Assembly: GCA_963821705.1 (NCBI GenBank)
Contig: CAWGEV010000006.1
Span: forward strand, 62,001-126,000
Origin: DASUPK01 sp963821705
Lineage (GTDB): Bacteria; Actinomycetota; Thermoleophilia; Solirubrobacterales; 70-9
Length of the DNA: 64,000 nucleotides
Direction of reading: 5' to 3'
Part shown: in pieces, positions 20,831 to 29,392 of the stretch
Layout of the letters: every line of letters starts with the position of its first letter
How positions within the stretch are numbered: position 1 is the first letter of the stretch
Position numbers and translations under genes: made by a program
The notes under the pieces: model-generated
What the model saw: only the letters and a program-made list of their open reading frames with translations
Database searches by the model: none
Told to the model about the DNA's origin: nothing

Positions 20831-21466
20831 ATGGAGTCCTACGCAGGCACTCAGCGCCAGCTTGCGCGCTCTGAGCGCGGCGAGCGCCTCGGCGGCACGG
20901 AGGGCAACGAGGTTCTCACGATCGTGGCCGCCTCGATCCTCACCGTGCTGCTCGCGGCGGAGGGGATCACGCTGCTCAAGATGGACAGCCTGCTGAGCGC
21001 CCACATGTTCATCGGACTGGTGCTGATCCCACCGGTGGCACTGAAGATCGCCTCCACCGGCTACCGCTTCGCCCGCTATTACGCGCACTCCCGGCCCTAC
21101 GTCGCGAAGGGACCGCCCTCCCTGCCGATGCGGCTGTTGGCGCCGGTTCTGGTCGCCACCACGATCGGGATCTTCGTCAGTGGCGTCTGGCTGCTGGCGC
21201 TGGGACACAAGTCGGACCAGGTGCTCTTCCTCCACAAGGCCTCCTTCATCCTCTGGGCCGGCGCCTTCGGCATCCACTTCCTCGTCTACTTCCCGCGCGT
21301 GGCCCGCTCACTCGTCGCCGACTGGCGCGGGGCGCGCGCCCACCGGGTCCCGGGCGCCGGGCTGCGCGGCCTGCTCGTCGCCGCCTCGCTCGGCGCCGGA
21401 ACCGGGCTCGCCATCACGCTGATCAGCGCGATCAGCGGCTGGCACGGTGGCGGCGGTGGCGGCTGA
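20831..21466 (+). CDS. Membrane protein, cytochrome b561-like in layout
   Basis: 211 residues with five predicted helices (e.g. VLTIVAASILTVLLAAEGIT, AHMFIGLVLIPPVALKIAS, FILWAGAFGIHFLVYFPRV). Histidines sit inside helices two (SAHMFIG) and four (LFLHKAS, GIHFLVY), spaced as heme ligands are in small b-type cytochromes, so a heme-binding membrane protein is possible but not shown. A glycine-rich tail ends GWHGGGGGG. No partner redox gene is adjacent. Start ATG 20831. Confidence 0.6.
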   Translation: MESYAGTQRQLARSERGERLGGTEGNEVLTIVAASILTVLLAAEGITLLKMDSLLSAHMFIGLVLIPPVALKIASTGYRFARYYAHSRPYVAKGPPSLPMRLLAPVLVATTIGIFVSGVWLLALGHKSDQVLFLHKASFILWAGAFGIHFLVYFPRVARSLVADWRGARAHRVPGAGLRGLLVAASLGAGTGLAITLISAISGWHGGGGGG

Positions 21467-21583
21467 GCCGCCTCCGCTCTCTCCATAGTCCGCGCCGCGC
21501 GGACCGCCGCCTCGTCCGCCGATTAGTTTCGGTCGCGCCGGCCGTCTCAAAGGACAACTGCAAGACGCACAGGAGGAGAGAAG

Positions 21584-22156
21584 ATGAGCGGCAGGATCGT
21601 TGTCACAGAATTCATCTCGGTCGACGGGGTCTTCGAGGACCCGGGCGGAGCCGAGGACTTCGAGCACGGTGGCTGGACGTTCGAGTACGACCGCGGCGAC
21701 GACGGCGACAAGTTCAAGATGGACGAGCTGATGGACGCGAAGGTCCAGCTGCTCGGCCGCGTGACCTACGAGGGCTTCGCGGAGGCATGGCCGTCGCGCG
21801 AGGGCGATTTCGCCGACAAGATCAACAAGGGCCGCAAGGTCCTGGTCTCGACCACTCTCACGGACCCGTCCTGGGAGAACACGACCGTCATCTCAGAGAA
21901 CGTCCCCGAGGAGCTCCGGAAGCTCCGCGACGAGACCGACGGGAACATCCTGGTCGCGGGGAGCGGCACCCTCGTGGCCACGCTTCTCGAGCACGACCTG
22001 GTGGACGAGCTGCGGCTGATGGTCTTCCCCACCGTTCTGGGCTCGGGCAGGAGGCTCTACCCGGAGGGGATCGGCCGCATCAAGTTCAACCTCGTCGATG
22101 ACCGGGGGGTCGGCTCGAACGGCGTCCGGGTCCAGGTCTACCAGCGCGCCGAGTGA
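21584..22156 (+). CDS. Dihydrofolate reductase-fold (RibD C-terminal-like) protein
   Basis: 190 residues matching the DHFR/RibD-C family: IVVTEFISVDGVFEDPGG at the start, LLGRVTYEGFAEAWPSR, KVLVSTTLTDPSWENTTVI, the NADPH-loop text NILVAGSGTLVATLLEHDLV, and DELRLMVFPTVLGSGRRLYP near the end. These stand-alone proteins are NADPH-dependent reductases of unassigned substrate in actinobacteria. Start ATG 21584 follows AGGAGAGAAG. It converges with the glutathione transferase gene four bases away. Confidence 0.87.
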   Translation: MSGRIVVTEFISVDGVFEDPGGAEDFEHGGWTFEYDRGDDGDKFKMDELMDAKVQLLGRVTYEGFAEAWPSREGDFADKINKGRKVLVSTTLTDPSWENTTVISENVPEELRKLRDETDGNILVAGSGTLVATLLEHDLVDELRLMVFPTVLGSGRRLYPEGIGRIKFNLVDDRGVGSNGVRVQVYQRAE

Positions 22157-22160
22157 CCGA

Positions 22161-22850
22161 CTAGGCGACCGGCTTCACCGAGCCGACGAACTCGCGGACC
22201 TCCGCGGCCGGCTCGGAGTACGCGTCGCCGAGAGCCGACTCGACGTTCGACAGGTACTCCTCGGCCCAGGCCGGGAACTCGTAGTCGATCGCGCGCAGGA
22301 ACTCCAGCGTCGCCGCCAGGCGGATGTCGGCAATCGTCGGCGAGTCGCCGCCGATGAACTTCCCCTCGCCGATAAAGAAGTCGTGGAACGCCTCCAGCGG
22401 CATCGCGAGGGCGTCGGCCGCATCCTGGGCGGCCTGCGCCTTGATCGCATCGTCAGCGTCGGAGGTCGCCGCCTCGCCCGGGTACTGGGGAAAGCCCAGC
22501 GTCGGGTAGGTGGCCCGCGCAACGAGCGGATAGAAGGTCCCGATCAAGTAGAACATCGCGCTGTCGTTCATCGCGCGCTTGGCCGGATCGGACGGGTAGA
22601 ACTGATCCAGTCCGTGCTTGTTGCAGAGGTACTGCATGATCGCGCAGCTCTCCCAGAGCGAGCCGTTCGGCAGCCCCTCGCACTCGAGCAGCGGCGTCAG
22701 GTCGGCCGGGTCCTTCGCCAGGAACTCGGGCGTCCCCTTGTTGCCCCACATGTCGATCTCGTCGAAGTCGAGCCCGGCGGCCCGGACGAAGATCCTCGCC
22801 GAGAGGTTGTTCACGCTCGGCTTCAGGATGCTCAGGGTGTTCTCAGCCAT
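22161..22850 (-). CDS. Glutathione S-transferase family protein
   Basis: 229 residues. The thioredoxin-fold domain (1-85) has LKPSVNNLSARIFVRAAG at the active-site helix and LECEGLPNGSLWESCAIMQY as the glutathione gamma-Glu site (ES). An all-helical C-terminal domain follows, with FIGGDSPTIADIRLAATLEF (the conserved N-cap/hydrophobic staple Asp). It would conjugate or transfer thiols, though actinobacteria often lack glutathione and the donor is uncertain. It is the last gene of a run with the VOC enzyme and PaaK-like ligase and overlaps the VOC gene by eight bases. Confidence 0.88.
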   Translation of the reverse strand: MAENTLSILKPSVNNLSARIFVRAAGLDFDEIDMWGNKGTPEFLAKDPADLTPLLECEGLPNGSLWESCAIMQYLCNKHGLDQFYPSDPAKRAMNDSAMFYLIGTFYPLVARATYPTLGFPQYPGEAATSDADDAIKAQAAQDAADALAMPLEAFHDFFIGEGKFIGGDSPTIADIRLAATLEFLRAIDYEFPAWAEEYLSNVESALGDAYSEPAAEVREFVGSVKPVA

Positions 22851-23452
22851 GTGCCTTCTCCTTCTCCTCTTGGTAAGGCTGCTTGGGCGACCGGTCGTCG
22901 GAGAGCGAGTCCCGTGAGCGTTTGATCAGGTTCTCGATCGCGTCCGCGAGGTGCTCCCGGTCGATGTTGTAGTCGCCGCGCTCGATGCGAATCCGGTGCG
23001 CCTCGAGCAAGACGTCGGAGTGCGTGTAGCCGAACGGCGGCTCGAAGCGGTAGGAGGCCAGCTCGATCAGCAGGCCGAGCGGGTCCTCGAAGTAGATCGA
23101 GTCCATGAAGCCGCGGTCCTTGACGCCGCGAGTGGTCGATGCCGCGCTCCTCGAGGCGCTCGACGGCCTGCGCGAAGATCGCCTGCGACACCGCGATCGC
23201 GATGTGGTGGACGCAGCCCGGGTCGGTCGGCGTGCGCTCGGGATCGGGGACCCGCTCCTCGTTGGTGAAGATCGTGATCAGCCGACCGTCGCCGGGATCG
23301 AAGTAGAGGTGGCTCTCGTCGGGGTTGTCGAGGTTCGGCTGCTCGAAGACGAAGGGCATGCCGAGCAGGCCCTCCCAGAAGTCGATCGAGGTCTGCCGGT
23401 CCGCACCGGTGATCGTGATGTGGTGGACGCCCTGGCTCTGGAGCTTTCTCAA
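22843..23452 (-). pseudogene. VOC-superfamily (ring-cleaving dioxygenase-like) protein, one insertion
   Basis: About 202 residues across frames. The first VOC half starts VHHITITGADRQTSIDFWEG and the second DPGCVHHIAIAVSQAIFAQA. After an extra base near 23128 it continues GVKDRGFMDSIYFEDPLGLL and IELASYRFEPPFGYTH. The His of VHHITI, the His of VHHIAI and the Glu of LLIELA would form the metal triad. The span is 203 codons plus one base. A helical tail overlaps the start of the GST gene. It lies downstream of the PaaK-like ligase, suggesting a shared breakdown pathway. Confidence 0.82.
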
Positions 23453-23467
23453 AGGCCTCTCCTTGCC

Positions 23468-24769
23468 CTATCGCTCGACCAGCTTCGACTTGTACTCGCT
23501 GCGATCGAGGCTCGACCACGCCACCAGCTCGATGCTTGTGCCTACAACAAGCACTTTGCGGAGTCTGTCACGAATCGAGTCGGCCAGCTCGGAATCCGGC
23601 GACGCGCCCTCGGCCAGCTCGACGCTCACCGGCAGCGGCGGCTCCTGCTTGGGGCCGGCCTCCTTTGGGCGCACCAGGATGTGGCCGCTCACCCTCGGGG
23701 CGAAGTCCGCGACGACCTCACGGATCGCGGACGGGAAGACGTTGACGCCGCGGACGATCAGCATGTCGTCGGTCCGCCCGATGCAGCGGACCCGCGGGCC
23801 CGTGCGACCGCAGGCACATGGGCTGGTCCTGACCTCAACGTGGTCGCGGGTCCGGAAGCGGAGGAGCGGCGCGGCGCGGTGCCGGAGGTGCGTCAGCACC
23901 AGCTCGCCGCTCGCCCCGTCCTCCATCTCGATCGCGTCGCCGCTCTCGGGGTCGATCAGCTCCGGGTGGACGAAGCCGCGCGCGCCGAGATGCATCCCGT
24001 CCTGCTCGGGGCACTCGCCCCAGAGCGAGGGCCCGATGTCGCCGATCCCCATCGCCTCGGTGAGCGTTGCCCCCCACCCCTCCTCGACGTGCGCGCGGAA
24101 GGCCGGCTCGCCGCCCCCGGGCTCTCCCGCCGCAAGGACCCGCTTCACGCTCGATTCCCGCAGGTCGAGCCCCCGCTCGGCCGCCGACTCGAGCAGGTAG
24201 GCGGCGTAGGAGGGCGTCAGCACCGCCGCCTCGGGCCGGAGCAGCTCGATCGCCCGGATCAGGCGGTCGGTGTTCCCGGTGCCGACCGGGATGTGACCGA
24301 GGCCGATCCGGTCGAAGGCGGCGAGTGCCGCGCCTGCGACGAACGGGCCCGCGTTGTAGGTGGAGACGATGCCCTCCCCTGGCTCGACCCCGGAGGCGGC
24401 GTAGCTCCGCGCCGAGCCGGTCACCCAGTTCTCCAGGTCGCCCGCCGTCAGCGGGATGTAGCTCGGCGTTCCGGTCGTGCCGCTCGTCGAGTAGATCCGG
24501 ACGATCTCCCGGCGATCGACACAGAGGTGCGTGCCGATCGGGTTCTCCTCCGTGGTGGTGGCCTTGAGCTCCTGCTTGTCGGTGAGCGGCAGCCGTGCGA
24601 TCTCCCGCAGGCCGCCGGTGAGCCCGTGGGAGCCGAGCCCGGCCGACAGGAACTTGTCGCGATAGAACACCGAGTGCTCGACCAGGTAGTCGAGCTGCTC
24701 GCGGAAGGACCGATCGTCGACCTCGAGCTGCTCCGCCCAGGGCCGGGTCTCGACCGCGGGCTCGAGCAT
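23468..24769 (-). CDS. Phenylacetate-CoA ligase-like AMP-forming enzyme
   Basis: 433 residues with PaaK-family features: IYSTSGTTGTPSYIPLTAGD (P-loop), LAAGEPGGGEPAFRAHVEEG, the acidic motif in TEAMGIGDIGPSLWGECPEQ, and the CoA/hinge region FRTRDHVEVRTSPCACGRTG with GRTDDMLIVRGVNVFPSAIR. Such enzymes activate aryl or other carboxylic acids to CoA thioesters in the cytoplasm. Its stop overlaps nothing downstream, but its ATG shares the A of TGATG with the stop of the upstream citryl-CoA lyase-like gene, so these two are coupled. The true substrate is not evident. Confidence 0.87.
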   Translation of the reverse strand: MLEPAVETRPWAEQLEVDDRSFREQLDYLVEHSVFYRDKFLSAGLGSHGLTGGLREIARLPLTDKQELKATTTEENPIGTHLCVDRREIVRIYSTSGTTGTPSYIPLTAGDLENWVTGSARSYAASGVEPGEGIVSTYNAGPFVAGAALAAFDRIGLGHIPVGTGNTDRLIRAIELLRPEAAVLTPSYAAYLLESAAERGLDLRESSVKRVLAAGEPGGGEPAFRAHVEEGWGATLTEAMGIGDIGPSLWGECPEQDGMHLGARGFVHPELIDPESGDAIEMEDGASGELVLTHLRHRAAPLLRFRTRDHVEVRTSPCACGRTGPRVRCIGRTDDMLIVRGVNVFPSAIREVVADFAPRVSGHILVRPKEAGPKQEPPLPVSVELAEGASPDSELADSIRDRLRKVLVVGTSIELVAWSSLDRSEYKSKLVER

Positions 24770-25560
24770 CAGCGCGGCTCGTCCTCGGGGCGAGGCGTGT
24801 AGGCGACCGAGTCCTCGGCGCTCTTCGCCATCGCGAAGCCAATCGGGTCCTCCTGCTCCTCGGCCAGGTGAGCGAGGAGGCCGGCAGTGCGGGCCAGGAT
24901 CGGGACCGCCTTCACGGTGGCCGCCGAGAAGCCGAGGTCGAGCATCACCGCCGCGATTGGCATCGAGACGTTGAAGGTCAACGGCTTGCCCCAGACCTCC
25001 TCAACGGCCTCGCGGAAGGCGCGTGCGAGCGACACGTGCGGGCCGCTCACGCCGTGCTCGTCGGAGAGCTCGAGGATCCGCTCCGCGCGTGGGTCGACCG
25101 GGCGGTGCACCGGATGGCCGAAGCCGGGCAGCCGCTCACCGCGGTCGTGGACCTCACGGGCCATCGACGCGGCGACCGCCGCGATCTCCTCCCCCGCCTC
25201 CACCCGCTCGTTCGCCTCGTGAAGCAGGCGGGCACACGCCTCCGAGGTACCGAGGATGATCGGGCCGGCGCCGAGGATCCCCGCCGCGACCGCTCCCTGG
25301 AGCGAGCCGGGGTCCGCGGAGAGGGTCATCCGCGCTGCGACATTGGTGGGCATCATCCCGTGCTCCGCGATCGCCACCAGCAGGAGGTCGAGGAAGAAGG
25401 TTTCCTCCTCGTTCGGCTCGCGGCCGGTGAGCAGCAGGTGGAAGTACTGCGTGAAGGTGAGCCGGCCCATCAGGTCATCGGTCAGGTCGCGGCCCCGCAC
25501 CTCCACCCGGTCGGGATAGGCCTGGCTAATGTGGCTGGCGGGGCGCTGGGCGTCACCCAT
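24769..25560 (-). CDS. Citryl-CoA lyase / citrate synthase-family protein
   Basis: 263 residues, shorter than citrate synthase (about 400) and like citryl-CoA lyase. It has ISQAYPDRVEVRGRDLTDDL at the start, a His-bearing RLPGFGHPVHRPVDPRAERI (catalytic GFGHPVH), and AAVMLDLGFSAATVKAVPIL with LAHLAEEQEDP at the end. Members cleave or form citryl-CoA or a related 3-hydroxyacyl-CoA. Translation is coupled to the PaaK-like ligase through TGATG. The promoter may be TAGAGT, 8 nt before the ATG. Confidence 0.82.
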   Translation of the reverse strand: MGDAQRPASHISQAYPDRVEVRGRDLTDDLMGRLTFTQYFHLLLTGREPNEEETFFLDLLLVAIAEHGMMPTNVAARMTLSADPGSLQGAVAAGILGAGPIILGTSEACARLLHEANERVEAGEEIAAVAASMAREVHDRGERLPGFGHPVHRPVDPRAERILELSDEHGVSGPHVSLARAFREAVEEVWGKPLTFNVSMPIAAVMLDLGFSAATVKAVPILARTAGLLAHLAEEQEDPIGFAMAKSAEDSVAYTPRPEDEPR

Positions 25561-25571
25561 CGCCGGTCACT

Positions 25572-26030
25572 CTACGGGCTGATTTCTATGCGGTGGTCGT
25601 GCTCGTCGAGCACGTAGATCGCCTCGGCGGTCCCCTGGTAAAGGCGATGGCGTGACGGCGGGCTGACGTCCTCCTCGCTCCAGCCGGTGCCGCCGTGGCT
25701 CGTCGAGCGCTGCGAGTAGATCTCGATCCCCTCGGCTGTCTCGTGGGCCGGAAGCTCGCGCGCGACGCCGGCGATGTAGACGCCCCGGCCCGTGCTGATT
25801 GGGACCGTCGAGTCGAAGATCACGCCGCCGAACTCGCGCCGCTCGCGCAAATTCACCGAGTGGGTCGCCTCCGGCTCGGAGACCCAGAAGAACTCTCGGT
25901 AGTTCAGGTGGGCGAAGTAGACGGGCGAGGCCCAGGGCTGCCCGCTGCGGTCGGCGGTCGCCAGGGCGAGATAGAGGCAGGAATCGACGATCTGCCGGGC
26001 TGCTGCCGCCGGGTCGTGCTCTTGCGCCAC
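25572..26030 (-). CDS. Pyridoxamine 5'-phosphate oxidase-like flavin-binding protein
   Basis: 152 residues of the split-barrel FMN/F420-binding fold: LYLALATADRSGQPWASPVY at the start (conserved first hairpin), FFWVSEPEATHSVNLRERRE and VIFDSTVPISTGRGVYIAGV. The family includes PNPOx and F420-dependent reductases; the general layout fits the PPOX class of unknown substrate. GTG 26030 is 6 nt behind a GATACT hexamer, a possible leaderless promoter. Confidence 0.8.
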   Translation of the reverse strand: MAQEHDPAAAARQIVDSCLYLALATADRSGQPWASPVYFAHLNYREFFWVSEPEATHSVNLRERREFGGVIFDSTVPISTGRGVYIAGVARELPAHETAEGIEIYSQRSTSHGGTGWSEEDVSPPSRHRLYQGTAEAIYVLDEHDHRIEISP

Positions 26031-26078
26031 CCGGGCAGTATCCCCGTTCTCAGCGCTGCGAAGCGGGCTGAGCTACAG

Positions 26079-26891
26079 CTAGGTCTCGACGGGGGTGTCG
26101 GGCAGGTGGCCCCACTCCGACCACGAGCCGTAGTAGACGGCGACGTTCGGGTAGCCGAGGGTGTGCCGCAGGTAGAAGGTGACCTGTGAGGCCCGGTTGC
26201 CGATCGTGCAGTAGGCGACCACCCGGCGCTCGGGGATCACGCCGGCCCTGGTGAAGACGCGCCGGACCTCCTCCGGATCGGGCGGCCCGTCGTCCTGGTC
26301 GCGGACGGCATCGACGGGGACGTGGACGGCGCCGGGCATGTGCCCCGCCCTCCCCACGTCCTCGGTCGCCCCGGAGGGCCAGAACCGCTCACCGCTGAAC
26401 TCCTCGGGCGAGCGGACGTCGAGGATCACCGCGCTCCCGTCGTCGAGCAGGGCCTCGAGCTCCTCCTTCGTCACGATCATCTCCGGCCGGCCATCGCCGC
26501 GTTCGTAGGTGGCGGGGCTCGGCTCGGGCGCCTCGGTGCTCCACTCCCGCCCGCCGTCCTCCCAGGCCTCGCGACCGCCCTCCATGACGAGGATCCGCTC
26601 GTGGCCATGCCGGTCCAGCAGCCAGTGGCCGAGGTGCGCGCCGTAGCCGTAGAAGACGACCGTGGTGTCCGGGCCCACCCCGGACCGCGCCAAGAGCTCG
26701 TCGATCTCGTCCTCGTCCGCCGGCGTGTAGTCCGGGTGGCGCAGGTCCTTGTACGCGTCCCAGAGGATTGCGCCGGGGATGTGGCCCTCGTCGTAGTTCG
26801 CCGGGCTCACGTCCACCTCGACGACCCGGAAGTCCGGGTCGTCCAGATGCTCCGCGACCCATCCCGGGTCGACAAGCGCTTCCGTCTCCAC
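26079..26891 (-). CDS. Thiosulfate/3-mercaptopyruvate sulfurtransferase (two rhodanese domains)
   Basis: 270 residues with two rhodanese domains. The first (about 1-125) is inactive, with FYGYGAH in place of the Cys loop. The second (about 140-265) has the active loop VVAYCTIGNRASQ, the Cys accepting the sulfane sulfur, and the CH2A-like AVILDVRSPEEF. GTG 26891 is preferred, since it lies 7 nt behind GATACT and begins VETEALVDPGWV; GTG 26915 is possible. The gene is divergent from the metallo-hydrolase gene. Confidence 0.88.
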   Translation of the reverse strand: METEALVDPGWVAEHLDDPDFRVVEVDVSPANYDEGHIPGAILWDAYKDLRHPDYTPADEDEIDELLARSGVGPDTTVVFYGYGAHLGHWLLDRHGHERILVMEGGREAWEDGGREWSTEAPEPSPATYERGDGRPEMIVTKEELEALLDDGSAVILDVRSPEEFSGERFWPSGATEDVGRAGHMPGAVHVPVDAVRDQDDGPPDPEEVRRVFTRAGVIPERRVVAYCTIGNRASQVTFYLRHTLGYPNVAVYYGSWSEWGHLPDTPVET

Positions 26892-26943
26892 CGCCGCAAG
26901 TATCCCGCACGGCACCTAAGCGCCGCCTCAACCACGACCTGAA

Positions 26944-26958
26944 TAGGCTCCTGCCATC
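26944..26958 (+). promoter_or_regulatory. Leaderless promoter -10 and ATC start of the metallo-hydrolase gene
   Basis: TAGGCT (26944-26949), then CCTGCC, then ATC (26956-26958). Same geometry as 4014-4028 and 45188-45202. Confidence 0.5.
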
Positions 26959-27786
26959 GAGGTTCACCACCTCAACTGCGGCACGATGTGCCCGAGGGGG
27001 GCGCGCCCGCTCGCCGGCCACGGCGGACTGCTCGAGCCGACCAAGATCGTCGCCCACTGCCTGCTGATCGAGGCCGGAGACGAGCTGGTCCTGGTCGATA
27101 CGGGTTACGGCCTGGGCGACTGCTCGAACCCGAAGCGGCTCGGCCAGCCGTTCCGCTCGTTCGTCAGGCCGATCTGCGACGAACGCGAGTCGGCGATCCG
27201 GCAGATCGAGGCGCTCGGGCATGACCCCGCCGACGTCAAGCACATCGTCAACACCCACCTGGACCCGGATCACGCCGGGGGAATTGGCGACTTCCCGGAA
27301 GCGCAGGTCCACATCCACGCCGCCGAGCTGGCTGCGGCCCAGTCGCCCAGCCTGAAGGAGCGCGCCCGCTATATCCGCTCACAGTGGGGCGAGAACCCGG
27401 AATGGGTCGAGTACGGGGCGGGCGGCGACACCTGGTTCGGCTTCGAGAGCATCCGCCTCCTCCCGGACCTCGATGCGGAGATCGCGATGATCCCGCTCCC
27501 CGGTCACACCGCCGGGCACTCGGGGGTCGTCATCAACACTTCCGACGGCTGGCTCTTCCACTGCGGCGACGCCTTCTTCTACCTGGGCGAGATCGAGACC
27601 CCGCCCCGGTCCACGCCCGGCTGGCGCGCTTTCCAGGTCCTGAACCAGCACGACGGCAAGGCGCGCCACCACAACCAGGAGCGCCTCCGCGAGCTCAAGC
27701 GCGAGCACGGCGGCGAGATGACTCTCTTCTGCTCGCACGACCTCCAGATGCTCGAGGCCGCCCAGCGCCAACGCGTCGCCGCCTGA
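26956..27786 (+). CDS. Metallo-beta-lactamase fold hydrolase, apparent ATC start
   Basis: 276 residues from ATC. The chain begins IEVHHLNCGTMCP, the usual opening of this MBL subgroup, whose other members start with Met or Val in place of that Ile. The next in-frame start, ATG 26986, would lose the first strand. Metal ligands: NTHLDPDHAGG (HxxxDH variant), LPGHTAGHSG and HCGDAFF, with a final His in FCSHDL. It looks like a lactonase- or glyoxalase II-like hydrolase acting in the cytoplasm. Start read-out is inference; the domain call is firm. Confidence 0.8.
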   Translation: MEVHHLNCGTMCPRGARPLAGHGGLLEPTKIVAHCLLIEAGDELVLVDTGYGLGDCSNPKRLGQPFRSFVRPICDERESAIRQIEALGHDPADVKHIVNTHLDPDHAGGIGDFPEAQVHIHAAELAAAQSPSLKERARYIRSQWGENPEWVEYGAGGDTWFGFESIRLLPDLDAEIAMIPLPGHTAGHSGVVINTSDGWLFHCGDAFFYLGEIETPPRSTPGWRAFQVLNQHDGKARHHNQERLRELKREHGGEMTLFCSHDLQMLEAAQRQRVAA

Positions 27787-27834
27787 CGCGGATCAGCCGA
27801 CGGCGTAGGGCGCGGAGACCGATTTCGACCTGGT

Positions 27835-27962
27835 CTAGACACGGGTTGCCTGAAGGCGTGGTCGCGAGCGCGATCAATTTGGTCGCAGCGGCGATCAGTC
27901 CCAGGCAGATCAGAGGGATTGGCTTCCGCATAGAGCAACTTCTCACCTAAAGCCGTGTCTAG
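27835..27962. repeat. Perfect 10-bp inverted repeat bounding 108 bases of non-coding DNA
   Basis: CTAGACACGG at 27835-27844 and its exact complement CCGTGTCTAG at 27953-27962. The enclosed DNA is less GC-rich than its surroundings and holds no convincing gene. It could be the footprint of a small mobile element or a long-range stem; no target duplication is visible. Confidence 0.35.
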
Positions 27963-27994
27963 GCGTCATCAGTCGGTGGCGCTCTCCTAGGCAT

Positions 27995-29392
27995 GTGTCG
28001 AGCGGGGGCTTCGTTGTGGCCCTCGGCCTCTGTGCGCTCGGCCTCAGCCTGCTCGGCGCCGCGCCCGCGCTCGCCCGCACCCGTCACCACCGCCACGACG
28101 GCATCCACAAGATCAGGCACGTCGTGATCATCATGCAGGAGAACCGCAGCTTCGACTCCTACTTCGGGACCTATCCCGGGGCGGACGGGATCCCGAACGG
28201 CGTCTGCGTCCCGGACCCCGTGCGGGGCGGCTGCATCCGGCCGTACCACAACACCGAGGACAAGAACCAGGGCGGCCCGCACGGTGACACGGACGCCAGG
28301 GCCGACATCGCCAACGGAGCGATGAACGGGTTCGTCGGCCAGGCGGAGACCTCGCCGAAGTGCTTCGGGATCGGAGCCGGCGAGTGCCCGAATGACGTGA
28401 TGGGCTACCACACCGCGGCCGAGATCCCGAATTACTGGCTCTACGCCAAGCACTTCGTCCTGCAGGACCACCTGTTCGAGCCCAATGCCTCCTGGAGCCT
28501 GCCCCAGCACCTCTACCTCGTCTCGGAGTGGTCGGCCACCTGCACCTCCCCGACCAACCCGTTCAGCTGCACCAACGCCCTCCAGAACCCCGGCTACCAG
28601 GACACCAATCCCCAGGACCCGCTGCTCGGCCCGCAGCCGAACTTCTCCTGGACCGACCTCACCTACCTGCTCCACCGCAGCGGCGTCAGCTGGGGCTACT
28701 ACCTCGAGCAGGGGATCCAGCCCGACTGCGCGGACGGCGAGGATCGCTGCCCGAACGCGCCCGAGCAGAGCGCGGCCACCCCCGGCATCTGGAATCCGCT
28801 CCCCGACTTCGAGACCGTGCGGGAGGACCGCCAGGTCGGCAACATCCAGGACACCTCCGCCTTCCTTCTGGCGGCGAAGCAGGGAACTCTTCCCGCCGTC
28901 TCGTGGGTCGTCCCGAATCAGAAGGACAGCGAGCACCCGCCCGCGCTGGTCAGCACGGGTCAGGCCTACGTCACGAACCTGATCAACCGCGTGATGAAGG
29001 GCCCGGATTGGGCGAGCACGGCGATCTTCCTCACCTGGGACGACTGGGGCGGCTTCTACGACCACGTCGTCCCTCCGGTGGTCGACGGCAACGGCTACGG
29101 ACTGCGGGTTCCCGGCCTGGTGATCAGCCCGTACGCGCGCAAGGGCTACATCGACCACCAGCGGCTCAGCCACGACGCCTACAACAAGTTCATCGAGGAC
29201 GACTTCCTCCGCGGCCAGCGGCTCAACCCCGCCACCGACGGCCGCCCCGATCCCCGTCCGAACGTGCGCGAGGCGCTGCCCGGGCTCGGGAGCCTCGTCC
29301 GCGACTTCAACTTCAACCAGAAGCCCAGGCGCCCGCTCTTCCTGCTCACCACGGGCGGCCAGAAGAACTCCAAGAAAGGCCACAAGAAATGA
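27995..29392 (+). CDS. Secreted phosphoesterase (phospholipase C / acid phosphatase family)
   Basis: 465 residues. A signal peptide (LCALGLSLLGAAPALA) is followed by the PF04185-type phosphoesterase domain, with VVIIMQENRSFDSYFGTYPG holding the conserved Glu-Asn metal/nucleophile region. WVVPNQKDSEHPP, IFLTWDDWGGFYDHVVPP and RVPGLVISPYARKG follow as later metal-site motifs. It should cleave phosphate esters outside the cell. A basic tail ends KNSKKGHKK. Its stop overlaps the ATG of the next gene (ATGA), so the KNSVG-family protein is co-translated. Confidence 0.88.
   Translation: MSSGGFVVALGLCALGLSLLGAAPALARTRHHRHDGIHKIRHVVIIMQENRSFDSYFGTYPGADGIPNGVCVPDPVRGGCIRPYHNTEDKNQGGPHGDTDARADIANGAMNGFVGQAETSPKCFGIGAGECPNDVMGYHTAAEIPNYWLYAKHFVLQDHLFEPNASWSLPQHLYLVSEWSATCTSPTNPFSCTNALQNPGYQDTNPQDPLLGPQPNFSWTDLTYLLHRSGVSWGYYLEQGIQPDCADGEDRCPNAPEQSAATPGIWNPLPDFETVREDRQVGNIQDTSAFLLAAKQGTLPAVSWVVPNQKDSEHPPALVSTGQAYVTNLINRVMKGPDWASTAIFLTWDDWGGFYDHVVPPVVDGNGYGLRVPGLVISPYARKGYIDHQRLSHDAYNKFIEDDFLRGQRLNPATDGRPDPRPNVREALPGLGSLVRDFNFNQKPRRPLFLLTTGGQKNSKKGHKK

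Noticed and set aside
27959..29383. 474-codon minus-strand frame opposite the phosphoesterase
   Set aside because: Shadow of a clearly conserved secreted enzyme; no domain or ribosome site of its own.
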